Below, piece after piece: positions 23,647-32,102 of a DNA stretch of 42,952 nucleotides. This stretch comes from Candidatus Woesebacteria bacterium (GTDB lineage: Bacteria > Patescibacteriota > Microgenomatia > Woykebacterales > 2-01-FULL-43-14). Made by a program: the position numbers and the translations under genes. Under the pieces are notes generated by a model that saw only the letters and a list, made by a program, of their open reading frames with translations, had not been told where the DNA came from and made no database searches. The DNA lies in NCBI GenBank assembly GCA_020060105.1, contig JAGVAV010000021.1:1-42952 (forward strand), given 5' to 3'. Each line of letters begins with the position of its first letter. Within the stretch, counting starts at the first letter, position 1.

Positions 23647-24573
23647 ATGGCGGATAAAGATGTTAGCGTGATTATCGTCAGTTGGAATGGAAAGGATCTT
23701 TTGAGAAAGTGCCTTCAGTCCGTTTACTCTTCTCAGGGCGTTTCGCTAGAGGTCTTGGTCGTTGATAACAACTCCACCGACGGGACGGTTGAAATGATCA
23801 GAGAAGATTTTCCCGAAGTAAAATTAATTTCGAATCGGGATAATAAAGGATTTTCATACGCGAATAATCAGGCGCTTTCAAAGGCTACTGGTAAGTACTT
23901 GTTTATTCTTAATCCCGATACCGTTATTGAGAGAAACACAATCAATAAGTTGAGTGTTTTTTTGATGAAAAACAGTTCGATCGGGATTGCCGGTCCGAAG
24001 ATTACTTATGAGGGGGGAAATCTTCAGTACTCTTGCAAGTCCAGGTTTCCTAATTTACGCGACGCTTGGTTTTCTCAGTCGTTGGTAATGCGTTTTTCCC
24101 CTAAAAAGGAAGTTTCGGATTCAATGAACATGGTGGTTTGGGACCACGCTGTAGTTAAAGAAGTTGCTTGGGTCATGGGCGCGGCGATGTTTATCAGAAG
24201 GGAAGTATATGATCAGATCGGCGGTTTTGACGAGCGGTTTTTTATGTATTTTGAGGATGTTGATCTGTGCCAACGAGCCAAAAAAAGAGGTTGGCAGGTA
24301 ATTTATTACCCTGAAACGGTCGTCACTCATTTCGAGGGGCAGAGTTCGGCAAAGATTGGTTCTCAAAAGGGTGTTGCGGCGATGCAGAGCGCGATCAGAT
24401 ACTATCGGAAACAATCCTACCTTTGGGGACTGATCGTCTGGCTAATGTATTTGAGCACCTCTCTGATTTACGGTCTTTTACTTCTGGTCAGGGGGTCTCA
24501 GGAGGCGAAAGAAACGAGGGATTACAACCTTAATCTCTTTAAAAGGGCTTTAACTGGCTGGTGGAATTTATGA
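23647..24573 (+). CDS. GT2 glycosyltransferase, rhamnosyltransferase-like
   Basis: This encodes 308 aa. SVIIVSWNGKDLLRKCLQSV, VVDNNSTDGT (about 41-50), LNPDT (DXD-like, about 97-101), and GGFDERFFMYFEDVDLCQRA are the GT2 core of the WcaA/RfbN type. A C-terminal TM segment (about 262-285) anchors it to the inner face of the membrane. It adds a sugar to the lipid-linked repeat unit; the sugar cannot be told. ATG follows GGTAACTTT. Its stop overlaps the flippase start by four bases (ATGA). Confidence 0.9.
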   Translation: MADKDVSVIIVSWNGKDLLRKCLQSVYSSQGVSLEVLVVDNNSTDGTVEMIREDFPEVKLISNRDNKGFSYANNQALSKATGKYLFILNPDTVIERNTINKLSVFLMKNSSIGIAGPKITYEGGNLQYSCKSRFPNLRDAWFSQSLVMRFSPKKEVSDSMNMVVWDHAVVKEVAWVMGAAMFIRREVYDQIGGFDERFFMYFEDVDLCQRAKKRGWQVIYYPETVVTHFEGQSSAKIGSQKGVAAMQSAIRYYRKQSYLWGLIVWLMYLSTSLIYGLLLLVRGSQEAKETRDYNLNLFKRALTGWWNL

Positions 24574-26189
24574 AATCTCAAGAGATTGGCCGAAAGATTG
24601 TCAAGAACGTCTTTTTTAACACTCTTGGTAGATTTTACGGTCTCTTTGTTAATATCCTGCTGACTCCTTACTTAATTTATTCATTGGGGGCGGAGAAGTA
24701 CGGTTTATGGGTGATCGTCGCTGTCATTACCGGCTACTTTGGTTTACTTGATTTTGGAGTGGGTTCTTCTTTCACCAAATATATTGCCGAATTTTACGCC
24801 AAAAAGGACTTCAAGCAACTAAATCAGTTGGTCAATACCGGTTTGGTCTTTTACGGACTGTTTGGATTATTAATTTTCCTGCTTAGTCTATTGCTTCTGA
24901 AACCAATCCTTTCATTTTTCAATATTTCCTCTGTTTCTCATCCCGAAGTTTATCCCCTTTTCCTGATCTCGGTAGGCTTATTTGCCTTTTCAAATATGAT
25001 AAGCTCTATTAACACTCTGCTTTGGGGTCTTCAAAGGATGGATTTGGCCAACAAAGTGGCTATTTTAGGGACGACTTTAATGGCTCTTGGTTTTTTTACC
25101 GTTTTGAAGCTGGACTTTGGCCTCCTTGGCCTAATCGGCGTTAACGTCGGAGTATTTTTGGTTACTTCCAGCTTAGATTACTTCTTTGCCAAAAAGATAA
25201 TTTCAGACCTTAGGTTGGACCCCAGGCTGTTTCGCCTGGAGATGTTAAGGAAATTGTTTGGCTTTGGTCTGAAAATACAGGTGGGGAGATTTGCTGATAT
25301 GCTCAGTTTCCAGGCCCATAAACTAATTATGAGTAAATTCGTGAGCCTCCAGGGGGTGGCCTTATATCAGGTGGGGGCTCAGGTGGCGACTCAAACTAGA
25401 GACGTTCCGTTATTGTTGCTATCTTCTTTACTTCCCGCTGTTTCGGAGATGCATAGTTTGGGGGAGAAAGAAAAGTTAGCCAAACTTTATTTAAAGGGTT
25501 CGAAGGATCTTGCTTTAGTGAGTATTCCTTTGGCCTTCTTTTTTATTGCCGCCGCTCCTCAGATTATTCGGGTTTGGATTGGAGAGGGGTTTGAGAGCGC
25601 GGCAGTGGTAGTTCAAATCCTTGTTTTTGGTTATTTAACGAACGTTAACATGGGGGTGGCGAGCAGTATTGCCATTGGGAGCGGAAAACCAGAAATGCAG
25701 ATGGAGGCTGGCATCGTGACCGCTTTGGCCACGGTTATTCTCAATACCGCTTTTGCGATTGAGTTTGGTTTCTTAGGCATTCCGGTGGCCACATCTCTCT
25801 CTTTGGTCATCGGCGCTCTTTACTTTTATTGGCGTTTTTCTCGCTTTATTGAAATAGGAAAGGCAGGAGAGACTCTTAGTTTGTATCTAAAACCTCTTTT
25901 TGTAAGTCTTGTTCCTCTGGGCTTTTTATTAATAGTAAATAACAGCCTGATGGAAGGACTTTTTCAAAATCGGCTTTTAGGGTTGGGTCTGTTGATTCTT
26001 GAGGGTTTGTCTTTTCTAATTATTTACGCTTACCTTTTATTATTGAGCGGTTACGTTAAAAATGAAGATATCCTGATTTGGAAAAGGGCTTTTCGGACGG
26101 AAAAATTCGGCTATTCTTTGCCCTTTTTAAGAAAGATTGGTTATTTCTTAGAAAGAGTTTTTCCTGACACGATTAAGGAAAAACCTTAA
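24570..26189 (+). CDS. Polysaccharide flippase (Wzx-like, MOP superfamily)
   Basis: This encodes 539 aa with 14 predicted TM helices. The N-terminus is typical: KNVFFNTLGRFYGLFVNILLTPYLIYSLGAEKYG, then DFGVGSSFTKYIAEF. MOP-family flippases move undecaprenyl-linked repeats across the membrane for polymerisation outside. The start is ATG 24570, which overlaps the upstream stop (ATGA), rather than GTG 24561. Position in the middle of a glycosyltransferase operon supports the role. The gene is followed 8 nt later by the next GT2 gene. Confidence 0.92.
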   Translation: MKSQEIGRKIVKNVFFNTLGRFYGLFVNILLTPYLIYSLGAEKYGLWVIVAVITGYFGLLDFGVGSSFTKYIAEFYAKKDFKQLNQLVNTGLVFYGLFGLLIFLLSLLLLKPILSFFNISSVSHPEVYPLFLISVGLFAFSNMISSINTLLWGLQRMDLANKVAILGTTLMALGFFTVLKLDFGLLGLIGVNVGVFLVTSSLDYFFAKKIISDLRLDPRLFRLEMLRKLFGFGLKIQVGRFADMLSFQAHKLIMSKFVSLQGVALYQVGAQVATQTRDVPLLLLSSLLPAVSEMHSLGEKEKLAKLYLKGSKDLALVSIPLAFFFIAAAPQIIRVWIGEGFESAAVVVQILVFGYLTNVNMGVASSIAIGSGKPEMQMEAGIVTALATVILNTAFAIEFGFLGIPVATSLSLVIGALYFYWRFSRFIEIGKAGETLSLYLKPLFVSLVPLGFLLIVNNSLMEGLFQNRLLGLGLLILEGLSFLIIYAYLLLLSGYVKNEDILIWKRAFRTEKFGYSLPFLRKIGYFLERVFPDTIKEKP

Positions 26190-26196
26190 GGAAGAC

Positions 26197-27123
26197 ATGG
26201 TTTTAAGTAGGGTACCAAAAGTAAGTATTGTCATTTTAAACTGGAATGGTTATCAAGACACTTTAGTTTGTTTGAAGAGTCTTGAACGCTTGACCTATCC
26301 CCGAGCTGAAATAATTGTCGTTGATAATGGCTCGGCGGATGATTCCGAGCGGTTAATCAGAAAAGCTTATCCTAAAGTTAACCTTATTCAAACTGGTCAA
26401 AACCTCGGTTTTGCCGGGGGAAACAACGTTGGGATAAGGGCGGCTCTGGAGCTTGGGGCCCAGTACATTATGCTTCTAAATAACGACACAGTAGTGGAGA
26501 AGAACTTTCTAGAGCCTTTGGTTTGGCATTTAGAAAAAAATAAAAGTGCTGGGGCAGTTCAGCCAAAACTGATGCGAGATAATCAAGAGGGGGTGGTTGA
26601 TTCTTTGGGGCAGGAAATCTGCCGATTTATCGCCAGAGATATTGCCTACGGCCAGAAGGAGAACGGGGAGATTTTGGAACCAAAGGAGATTTTTGGCCCT
26701 TGCGCCGCTGCGGCCTTATTTCGAAAAGAGGTTTTTGAAAAGGTTGGCTTACTTGACCCTCGGTTTTTCATGGTTTTCGAAGATGTTGATTTTTCTTGGC
26801 GGATGCGGGAGAAGGGTTATTCTTCTTGGTTGATTCCCAACTCGGTGGTGTTTCATAAAAGAGGAGTTTCTGGCGGGACAACCAACGAAAAAGTTTCCTT
26901 CCACGCGGCTAAAAACAAACTTTTTTTAAAGATTAAGTATTACCCCTTCCGTTTAGAGGATTATCGAAACGAGTTAAGGACGTTTCTAATCTTACTAAAA
27001 AAAACCCTTAAACTAGGTTGCTTAATTGATTACAAGCTGTTTATAATAACTGGGTTGATTCATCGCCTTAAGTCTCGGGCAAGAGACAGGCAAATTTATC
27101 AAAGGTGGGCTTCAGATGGATAG
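26197..27123 (+). CDS. GT2 glycosyltransferase
   Basis: This encodes 308 aa, KVSIVILNWNGYQDTLVCL, VVDNGSADDS (about 47-56), QNLGFAGGNN, LLNNDTVV (about 98-105, metal site), and LDPRFFMVFEDVDFSWR. It is of the same WcaA-like group as the 23647 product. The C-terminus has one hydrophobic stretch (about 272-292). AAGGAAG precedes the ATG. The last 8 bases overlap the GT4 gene in a different frame, so the two are coupled. Confidence 0.9.
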   Translation: MVLSRVPKVSIVILNWNGYQDTLVCLKSLERLTYPRAEIIVVDNGSADDSERLIRKAYPKVNLIQTGQNLGFAGGNNVGIRAALELGAQYIMLLNNDTVVEKNFLEPLVWHLEKNKSAGAVQPKLMRDNQEGVVDSLGQEICRFIARDIAYGQKENGEILEPKEIFGPCAAAALFRKEVFEKVGLLDPRFFMVFEDVDFSWRMREKGYSSWLIPNSVVFHKRGVSGGTTNEKVSFHAAKNKLFLKIKYYPFRLEDYRNELRTFLILLKKTLKLGCLIDYKLFIITGLIHRLKSRARDRQIYQRWASDG

Positions 27124-28264
27124 TAAAAAATTGATGAAAATCGCTCTTTATCATAATTGCCCGGTTGGGGGAGCCCAACGGGCGATGTTTGAGCAGGCAA
27201 AACGTTTAGCCGAACGGGGGCATGAAATTTATGAATTTAGCTTTTCGACAGCTAATGATGGTCTTTGGGATATCAGGCCTTATTTAGTTAACTCCGTCCG
27301 TCTGCCTTTAAAATCCTCAAAAGGAGTGGTTAAAGTTTCTAAACTTTTGGCGGAGATGGTTAATAACAGCGAGGTGAACGTCGTTTTAGTTCATCAGGAT
27401 ATGTTTACCCAGGTCCCCTTGGGGCTAACTGACTTGAAAAAACCAACAGTTTACTATTGCCATGAGCCTAAAAGGATCATGTTTGAGCCGTACTTATTTG
27501 AAGAATTTCTAAAGCAGGGGAAGCTTGGCTTTAAAGCGTTTATTCCCAAAAGGTTGGCCTTGCATCGGCTTTACGAACAAATTTTGAGGGAGAGGGAGAT
27601 AACTAAAAAAGCTGATTTGGTCCTTGTTAATTCTTATTTTTCCGCGGAAAACGTTTACCGGGCTTATGGAATCTTTGCCGAGGTCAACTACTTGGGAGTG
27701 GATACGCAAGTTTATTACCCCCGAGAAGCGAAATTGGAAAATGCGCTTTTACACGTGGGGACCAGCTTTCATAAGAACCCCTGGTGGTCTATTGAAGTTG
27801 TTTCTAAGCTGCCCGAACTTCAAAGGCCCCAGCTTTGGTTCCGAAGCTCTCCGTCTGAAAAGGACCAGACTGATTTAACTGATTACGCTCAGAGTCGGGG
27901 AGTATCTCTTAGGTTTATCGGAGAGTTGAAGGAAGAAGAGATGGCGAAGTTATATTCTTCGGTCAAATGCACTCTCGCGCCTTATGTTATGGAACCCTTC
28001 GGTTTAACGGTTTTAGAGTCTATGGCTTGTGGAACTCCGGTGATCGGGTTTAAGGAGGGTGGTTTGCGGGAAACGATTATTCATGAAGAAACGGGGTTTC
28101 TCCTAGAACGGAATCTAAACTTCTGGGTGGAAAAATTAGCAGAAGTATTAAAAGAAGGAAAAAAAGATTTTCGCCGGAAATCTTTTAATTGTGTTAAGCA
28201 GAATTGGTCCTGGGATAGATCTATTGATCAGCTAGAAAATATTTTAAGGCAGATAAAAGAATGA
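27116..28264 (+). CDS. GT4 glycosyltransferase
   Basis: This encodes 382 aa in the GT-B fold. YHNCPVGGAQRAMFEQAK is the N-terminal donor-side loop, VYYCHEPKRIM follows, and the C-terminal half has LLHVGTSF and the E-x7-E motif EPFGLTVLESMACGTPVIGF. It transfers a sugar from a nucleotide donor to the growing lipid-linked glycan in the cytoplasm. ATG 27116 with AAAGGTGGG upstream is preferred to ATG 27134. The start overlaps the previous gene by 8 nt and the stop overlaps the next by 4 nt (ATGA). Confidence 0.9.
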   Translation: MDSKKLMKIALYHNCPVGGAQRAMFEQAKRLAERGHEIYEFSFSTANDGLWDIRPYLVNSVRLPLKSSKGVVKVSKLLAEMVNNSEVNVVLVHQDMFTQVPLGLTDLKKPTVYYCHEPKRIMFEPYLFEEFLKQGKLGFKAFIPKRLALHRLYEQILREREITKKADLVLVNSYFSAENVYRAYGIFAEVNYLGVDTQVYYPREAKLENALLHVGTSFHKNPWWSIEVVSKLPELQRPQLWFRSSPSEKDQTDLTDYAQSRGVSLRFIGELKEEEMAKLYSSVKCTLAPYVMEPFGLTVLESMACGTPVIGFKEGGLRETIIHEETGFLLERNLNFWVEKLAEVLKEGKKDFRRKSFNCVKQNWSWDRSIDQLENILRQIKE

Positions 28265-29280
28265 AAGAAAAAATTGCTGTTTCGGTAATCGTGGTAAATT
28301 GGAATACCAAGGAACTTTTGCGAAACTGCTTAGAATCAGTTTACGCCAAAACGAAGGATCTTTCTTTCGAGGTAATCGTGGCTGATAACGCTTCGGCGGA
28401 TGGGTCGGGAAAAATGGTAAAGGAAACCTTTCCTCAAGTGATTTTGCTTGAAAACAAGCAGAATGTGGGTTTTGCCAAGGCGAATAACCAAGCAATGAAG
28501 AAAGCAAAGGGAGAATACCTTTTTCTTTTAAACAGCGATACTCTTTTGCGAAACAATGTTTGCTTAACTTTGAAAAATTTTCTCGATTCTCACCCTCAGG
28601 TTGGGGCTGTTGGGCCGCACTTGTTTAATCAGGACGGAAGCTTGCAAGTTTCTTGCAGCGTTTTTCCCAATCTCAGGCAGGCTTTTTTAAACTTGGTTCT
28701 TCAGCAACCAGTTTACGGTTATCCGCCAAAGGATTACGATAAAAACTCTTTTTCGGTCGAAACGATTATCGGGGCAGCTTTGATGGTCCCCAGAGCCGTA
28801 TTTGAGGAGGTCGGCGGATTAGACGAAAGCTACTTTATGTACTCCGAAGATGTGGATTGGTGTCGGCGAATCGCCCAAAAAGGTTACGAAAGATGGTATG
28901 TAAAAGAAGCCCAAGTAATCCATTTTGGGGGGAAAAGCAGTTTGCAGGATGCGGCTCGGACCAAAAAAGATTTTAATCGCTCGTTAATGATTTACTATGG
29001 AAAATATCACAATCCGTTAGAAACTGCTTTATATGGATTTTGTGTTTGGTTTGGTAGTACTTTCGGATCAGATGTAGTTACATTGAGGAGGATACTGAAG
29101 GCGACGGTAAAATGGCTTTTGAAGTTAGTAAACAGTATCAAAAATCAAATATCAAAGCACGAGTTACGAACTTTACGTCATTTCGAAGGAGTGGAACGAC
29201 TGAGAAATCTAGCCGTAGCGATTAAACGCTTCGCTAGATCTCTCACCCTTCGGGTTCGAGATGACGTGCGTAAGTCCTGA
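28261..29280 (+). CDS. GT2 glycosyltransferase with a repeat-encoded C-terminal tail
   Basis: This encodes 339 aa. SVIVVNWNTKELLRNCLES, VADNASADGSG, LLNSDT, and GGLDESYFMYSEDVDWCRR define the WcaA-like GT2 core (about 1-260), followed by a hydrophobic segment (about 255-285). From about residue 292 the sequence is translated repeat DNA: first an AT-rich family 1 fragment, then a 91-bp palindrome (29176-29266) read as LRHFEGVERLRN... to RVRDDV. The natural protein would end near 290. The start overlaps the GT4 stop by 4 nt, and the next gene begins 5 nt later. Confidence 0.88.
   Translation: MKEKIAVSVIVVNWNTKELLRNCLESVYAKTKDLSFEVIVADNASADGSGKMVKETFPQVILLENKQNVGFAKANNQAMKKAKGEYLFLLNSDTLLRNNVCLTLKNFLDSHPQVGAVGPHLFNQDGSLQVSCSVFPNLRQAFLNLVLQQPVYGYPPKDYDKNSFSVETIIGAALMVPRAVFEEVGGLDESYFMYSEDVDWCRRIAQKGYERWYVKEAQVIHFGGKSSLQDAARTKKDFNRSLMIYYGKYHNPLETALYGFCVWFGSTFGSDVVTLRRILKATVKWLLKLVNSIKNQISKHELRTLRHFEGVERLRNLAVAIKRFARSLTLRVRDDVRKS
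29137..29175. repeat. Family 1 fragment in the end of a GT2 gene
   Basis: TATCAAAAATCAAATATCAAAGCACG... shares the A-and-C-rich ATCAAA pattern with the family 1 palindromes and directly abuts the 29176 palindrome. It is in frame and contributes residues around 292-305. Confidence 0.45.
29176..29266. repeat. 91-bp palindrome inside the 3' end of a GT2 gene
   Basis: CGTCATTTCGAA (29176-29187) faces TTCGAGATGACG (29255-29266) with one mismatch; GAGAAATCTAGC faces GCTAGATCTCTC with one mismatch; CGTAGCG faces CGCTTCG in the centre. The whole unit would fold into a single long hairpin in RNA. It is translated in frame. Confidence 0.8.
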
Positions 29281-29285
29281 TTATT

Positions 29286-30998
29286 ATGAAGTTATCTGTC
29301 GTCATTATTACCAAAAACGAAGAAAAAGTGATTGAAGATTGCCTGAAAAGCGTTTCTTGGGCCGATGAGATCGTGGTGGTTGACGATTACAGCACCGACA
29401 AAACGGCTGAAATTGCCAAAAAATACGCTTCGAAGCTGCTTTTTCGAAAACTAGATACTTTAGGAAAGCAAAAGAGATTTGCTATCAGCCAGGCAAGGCA
29501 TGACTGGATTCTTAGTTTAGACGCGGATGAACGGGTAACTCCTGAACTAGCTCAGGAGATTCAGAGTTTGCTAAAGGGGAAACCTCCCCTAGGGGCTTAT
29601 AATATTTATTTTACCAACCATTTTCTTGGCCACCCTGTCAAGTATGGTGGGGAAGATTATTACCATCTTCGCTTGTTTCACAAAGATTTTGCGGAGATGA
29701 CCCCGGCGGCGATCCACGAGGGGTTAAGGGCTAAGGGGGAGGTAGGTTTTTTAAAAGGCAAAATCAGCCACTATTCTTATAAGAGTTTAAGGCAGGTAAT
29801 AAAGAAGTTTTGGCAGTATTCAAAACCGGAAGGGGAAAAACTTTTAGAAAGTGGCGCTAAGTTCCGTTACTTTTACTTGGTTAAATATCCCTTGCTTGAT
29901 TTCTACATTAGAGTGTTTCATAAGAGAGGCTACAAAGATGGAATTTGGGGAATTCTTTTAGCTTTGGCCTTTAGTTTTTACGAATTTGCCCGCTTTTGGC
30001 AGTATTTTCGATTATCCCGCTTTGGCCAGTTTTCTCTTGACCGATCAAAAGAGAAGATTTTACCGAGTGGCATTTCGGTCTCGGTGGTGATTGTGAGTTG
30101 GAACACGAAGGAAGTAACCAGGAACTGCCTAACTTCTGTTTTCAGAGAAACTAAAAATTTAAACTTTGAAGTTTTTGTGGTGGATAACGCTTCAACCGAT
30201 GGGACAGTTCCGATGATAAAAAAAGAGTTCCCCCAAGCTAGATTGATTGAAAATTCTGAAAACAAAGGTTTTGCCGCGGCGAATAATCAAGCGATTAGAA
30301 AAGCTGCCGGAGAATTTATCCTCCTACTTAACTCCGATACGATTGTAATAGAGAACGCGATTGAAAAACTTGCCTGCTTTGCTCGGACTCATTCCGATGC
30401 TGGAGTGGTCGGGGGTCGGCTTTTGAATAAAGATAAAACTCTTCAACCCTCCGCCCGGAATTTTCCCAATATTTTTACCCATTTTATTGAGATCAATGGT
30501 TGGCATAATTGCTTAAAAAAGAACAAATATTTAGGATTTATTCGTAAATTTTATCATTTAATTTCTTCTCACGATAAGAGCCGAAAGGTTGATTGGGTTT
30601 CTGGAGCTTTCTTTTTGATCAGAAAAGAGGTAATTGAAAAAGTGGGTTTGTTGGATGAGCATTACTTTATGTATTCGGAGGAAATGGATTTTTGTTTCAG
30701 GGTCAAAAAGAAAGATTGGGAGGTTTATTTCACTCCGGAGGCGGAGGTGATTCACCTTGGTGGGGAAAGCGCCCGCCAAGTGAAAGAGGAAATGCTTCTC
30801 GCTCAATTTCAGACGTTTCGGCTGTTTTGCCAAAAAAACTACTCTTACTTTAATCGATTACTTTTAGATACTGTCACGAAAGGAGCTTTGACGGGACTTC
30901 GGTTAAGAATTTGGCTTAGCCGCAAAGTGAGAGGCGACTCAAGAGAAAAGCAGGAAATGGGAGCAGCTTATGGGAAAGTTTGGGAGGCCTTAAGTTGA
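29286..30998 (+). CDS. Bifunctional GT2-GT2 glycosyltransferase fusion
   Basis: This encodes 570 aa. Domain 1 (about 1-255) begins MKLSVVIITKNEEKVIEDCL, has WADEIVVVDDYSTDKT and SLDADERVTPELAQEI, and resembles the WaaE/KdtX-like beta-1,4-glucosyltransferase type. Domain 2 (about 262-520) restarts with SVSVVIVSWNTKEVTRNCL, VVDNASTDGT, LLNSDT, and SEEMDFCFRVKKK, like the other WcaA-type GT2s here. Two active sites on one chain would add two residues in series. The linker around 240-262 follows a hydrophobic, membrane-associated segment. Its TGA overlaps the next TTG start by 4 nt. Confidence 0.92.
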   Translation: MKLSVVIITKNEEKVIEDCLKSVSWADEIVVVDDYSTDKTAEIAKKYASKLLFRKLDTLGKQKRFAISQARHDWILSLDADERVTPELAQEIQSLLKGKPPLGAYNIYFTNHFLGHPVKYGGEDYYHLRLFHKDFAEMTPAAIHEGLRAKGEVGFLKGKISHYSYKSLRQVIKKFWQYSKPEGEKLLESGAKFRYFYLVKYPLLDFYIRVFHKRGYKDGIWGILLALAFSFYEFARFWQYFRLSRFGQFSLDRSKEKILPSGISVSVVIVSWNTKEVTRNCLTSVFRETKNLNFEVFVVDNASTDGTVPMIKKEFPQARLIENSENKGFAAANNQAIRKAAGEFILLLNSDTIVIENAIEKLACFARTHSDAGVVGGRLLNKDKTLQPSARNFPNIFTHFIEINGWHNCLKKNKYLGFIRKFYHLISSHDKSRKVDWVSGAFFLIRKEVIEKVGLLDEHYFMYSEEMDFCFRVKKKDWEVYFTPEAEVIHLGGESARQVKEEMLLAQFQTFRLFCQKNYSYFNRLLLDTVTKGALTGLRLRIWLSRKVRGDSREKQEMGAAYGKVWEALS

Positions 30999-31900
30999 AT
31001 ATTTCAGTTGTTGTTGTAAATTGGAACGGTGGGGAGGCAGTTCTTAAAACCCTCCGCTCGGTGACAAAAGCCGCCGGAGAAAAGGAAGTTTGGTTAGTGG
31101 ATAATGCTTCTACTGATGAGTCGTTGGAAAAAATAAGAGAAGAGTTTCCCTTGGTGAAAATTTTGGCCAATAGGGAAAACCTTGGCTTTGCCCGGGCGAA
31201 CAATCAGGCTGCCGAAAAGGCTAAGGGAGAATATCTTATTTTGTTAAATCCAGACACCGAGGTGATGGAGGAGACTTTTATCAAAACCAGTCTTTACTTT
31301 CAGAGCCATCCGAAAGTGGGTATTATCGGCGGACGACTGGAAAATGAAGACGGTTCGGTCCAAAAATCCGGCCGGCGGGATCCGACAGTACTTCGAGAAC
31401 TTGTTTACTATTCCGGCTTGTGGAGGTACCACGAAAAGTACTTTCAGGCAAGATTTGACTTCCCGGCTGGATTAGACTGGGAGAAAGACCGGCTGGTTGA
31501 CGAGGTCTCGGGGGCGTATTTGGCGATTCGACGGAAGGTAGTTGAAGAGATAGGCCTTTTCGATGAACGGTTTTTTATGTATTATGAAGACGCGGACCTT
31601 TGTTTAAGGGCTAGGAAAGCCGGATGGCAGGTGGTTTACGTTCCTGAAATAAGAATCAAGCACCTTCAGGGCCAAAGCGCGAAAGTCTTACCTAAGAGGG
31701 TAAATGCCTGGCTAATCAAAAGCGCCCTTGTTTTTGCCCGGATTTGGTATCCCTATTATCAATACCTGATCCTGAAGAGTTTTTTTATCCTTAAAGGATT
31801 GTTGGAGTTAGGAAAGTTACAGTTGAATGATTTTCTCGGACGAGGTAACAAAGAGGATCGGCAGGATGCGAAGAGGGCGTGGGGAGAAATAATAGGCTAA
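30995..31900 (+). CDS. GT2 glycosyltransferase
   Basis: This encodes 301 aa from TTG 30995, which overlaps the previous stop (TTGA) and has GGGAGG 7 nt upstream; an in-frame TTG at 30980 is less well placed. VVVVNWNGGEAVLKTL, VDNASTDES, LLNPDTEV, and LFDERFFMYYEDADLCLRA give the WcaA-like GT2 core. A C-terminal hydrophobic stretch (about 245-275) suggests membrane association. It is the last of the strictly contiguous GT genes before a repeat-filled gap (31901-32102). Confidence 0.9.
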   Translation: MNISVVVVNWNGGEAVLKTLRSVTKAAGEKEVWLVDNASTDESLEKIREEFPLVKILANRENLGFARANNQAAEKAKGEYLILLNPDTEVMEETFIKTSLYFQSHPKVGIIGGRLENEDGSVQKSGRRDPTVLRELVYYSGLWRYHEKYFQARFDFPAGLDWEKDRLVDEVSGAYLAIRRKVVEEIGLFDERFFMYYEDADLCLRARKAGWQVVYVPEIRIKHLQGQSAKVLPKRVNAWLIKSALVFARIWYPYYQYLILKSFFILKGLLELGKLQLNDFLGRGNKEDRQDAKRAWGEIIG

Positions 31901-31928
31901 GTCCCAAATTAAAAGCGCTACTTTATTA

Positions 31929-31971
31929 AGATCAAAGATCAGAACTCAAAGTGCAAAACCTAGTTTAAAAC
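31929..31971. repeat. Family 1 repeat, half copy
   Basis: By base-by-base comparison, 35 of 43 positions match the reverse complement of 36808-36850, the right flank of the four-helix-bundle gene, including CAAAACCTAGTT. No gene or opposing arm accompanies it, so it looks like a solo end. Confidence 0.7.
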
Positions 31972-31978
31972 GCTAAAT

Positions 31979-32054
31979 TTGATTAATGAATAACGATTAA
32001 CGATTAAAGAAAGAAGAAATATTCCTTAATCCTAAATCATTAATCTTTAATCAA
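31979..32054. repeat. GATTAA palindrome, family 2
   Basis: TTGATTAATGAATAACGATT (31979-31998, continuing to about 32011) faces its partner ending TTAATCAA at 32054; 27 of 33 positions match as an inverted repeat. It lies in the 200-nt gap before the next GT2 gene. Confidence 0.65.
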
Positions 32055-32102
32055 GTAGTCTATACACCCTTTAAAGATTTGTGTTTAAGAACTTTCTTAA
32101 CT

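Noticed and set aside
29137-29266. CRISPR-like or tandem array
   Set aside because: There is one palindrome and one AT-rich fragment, with no regularly spaced direct repeats.
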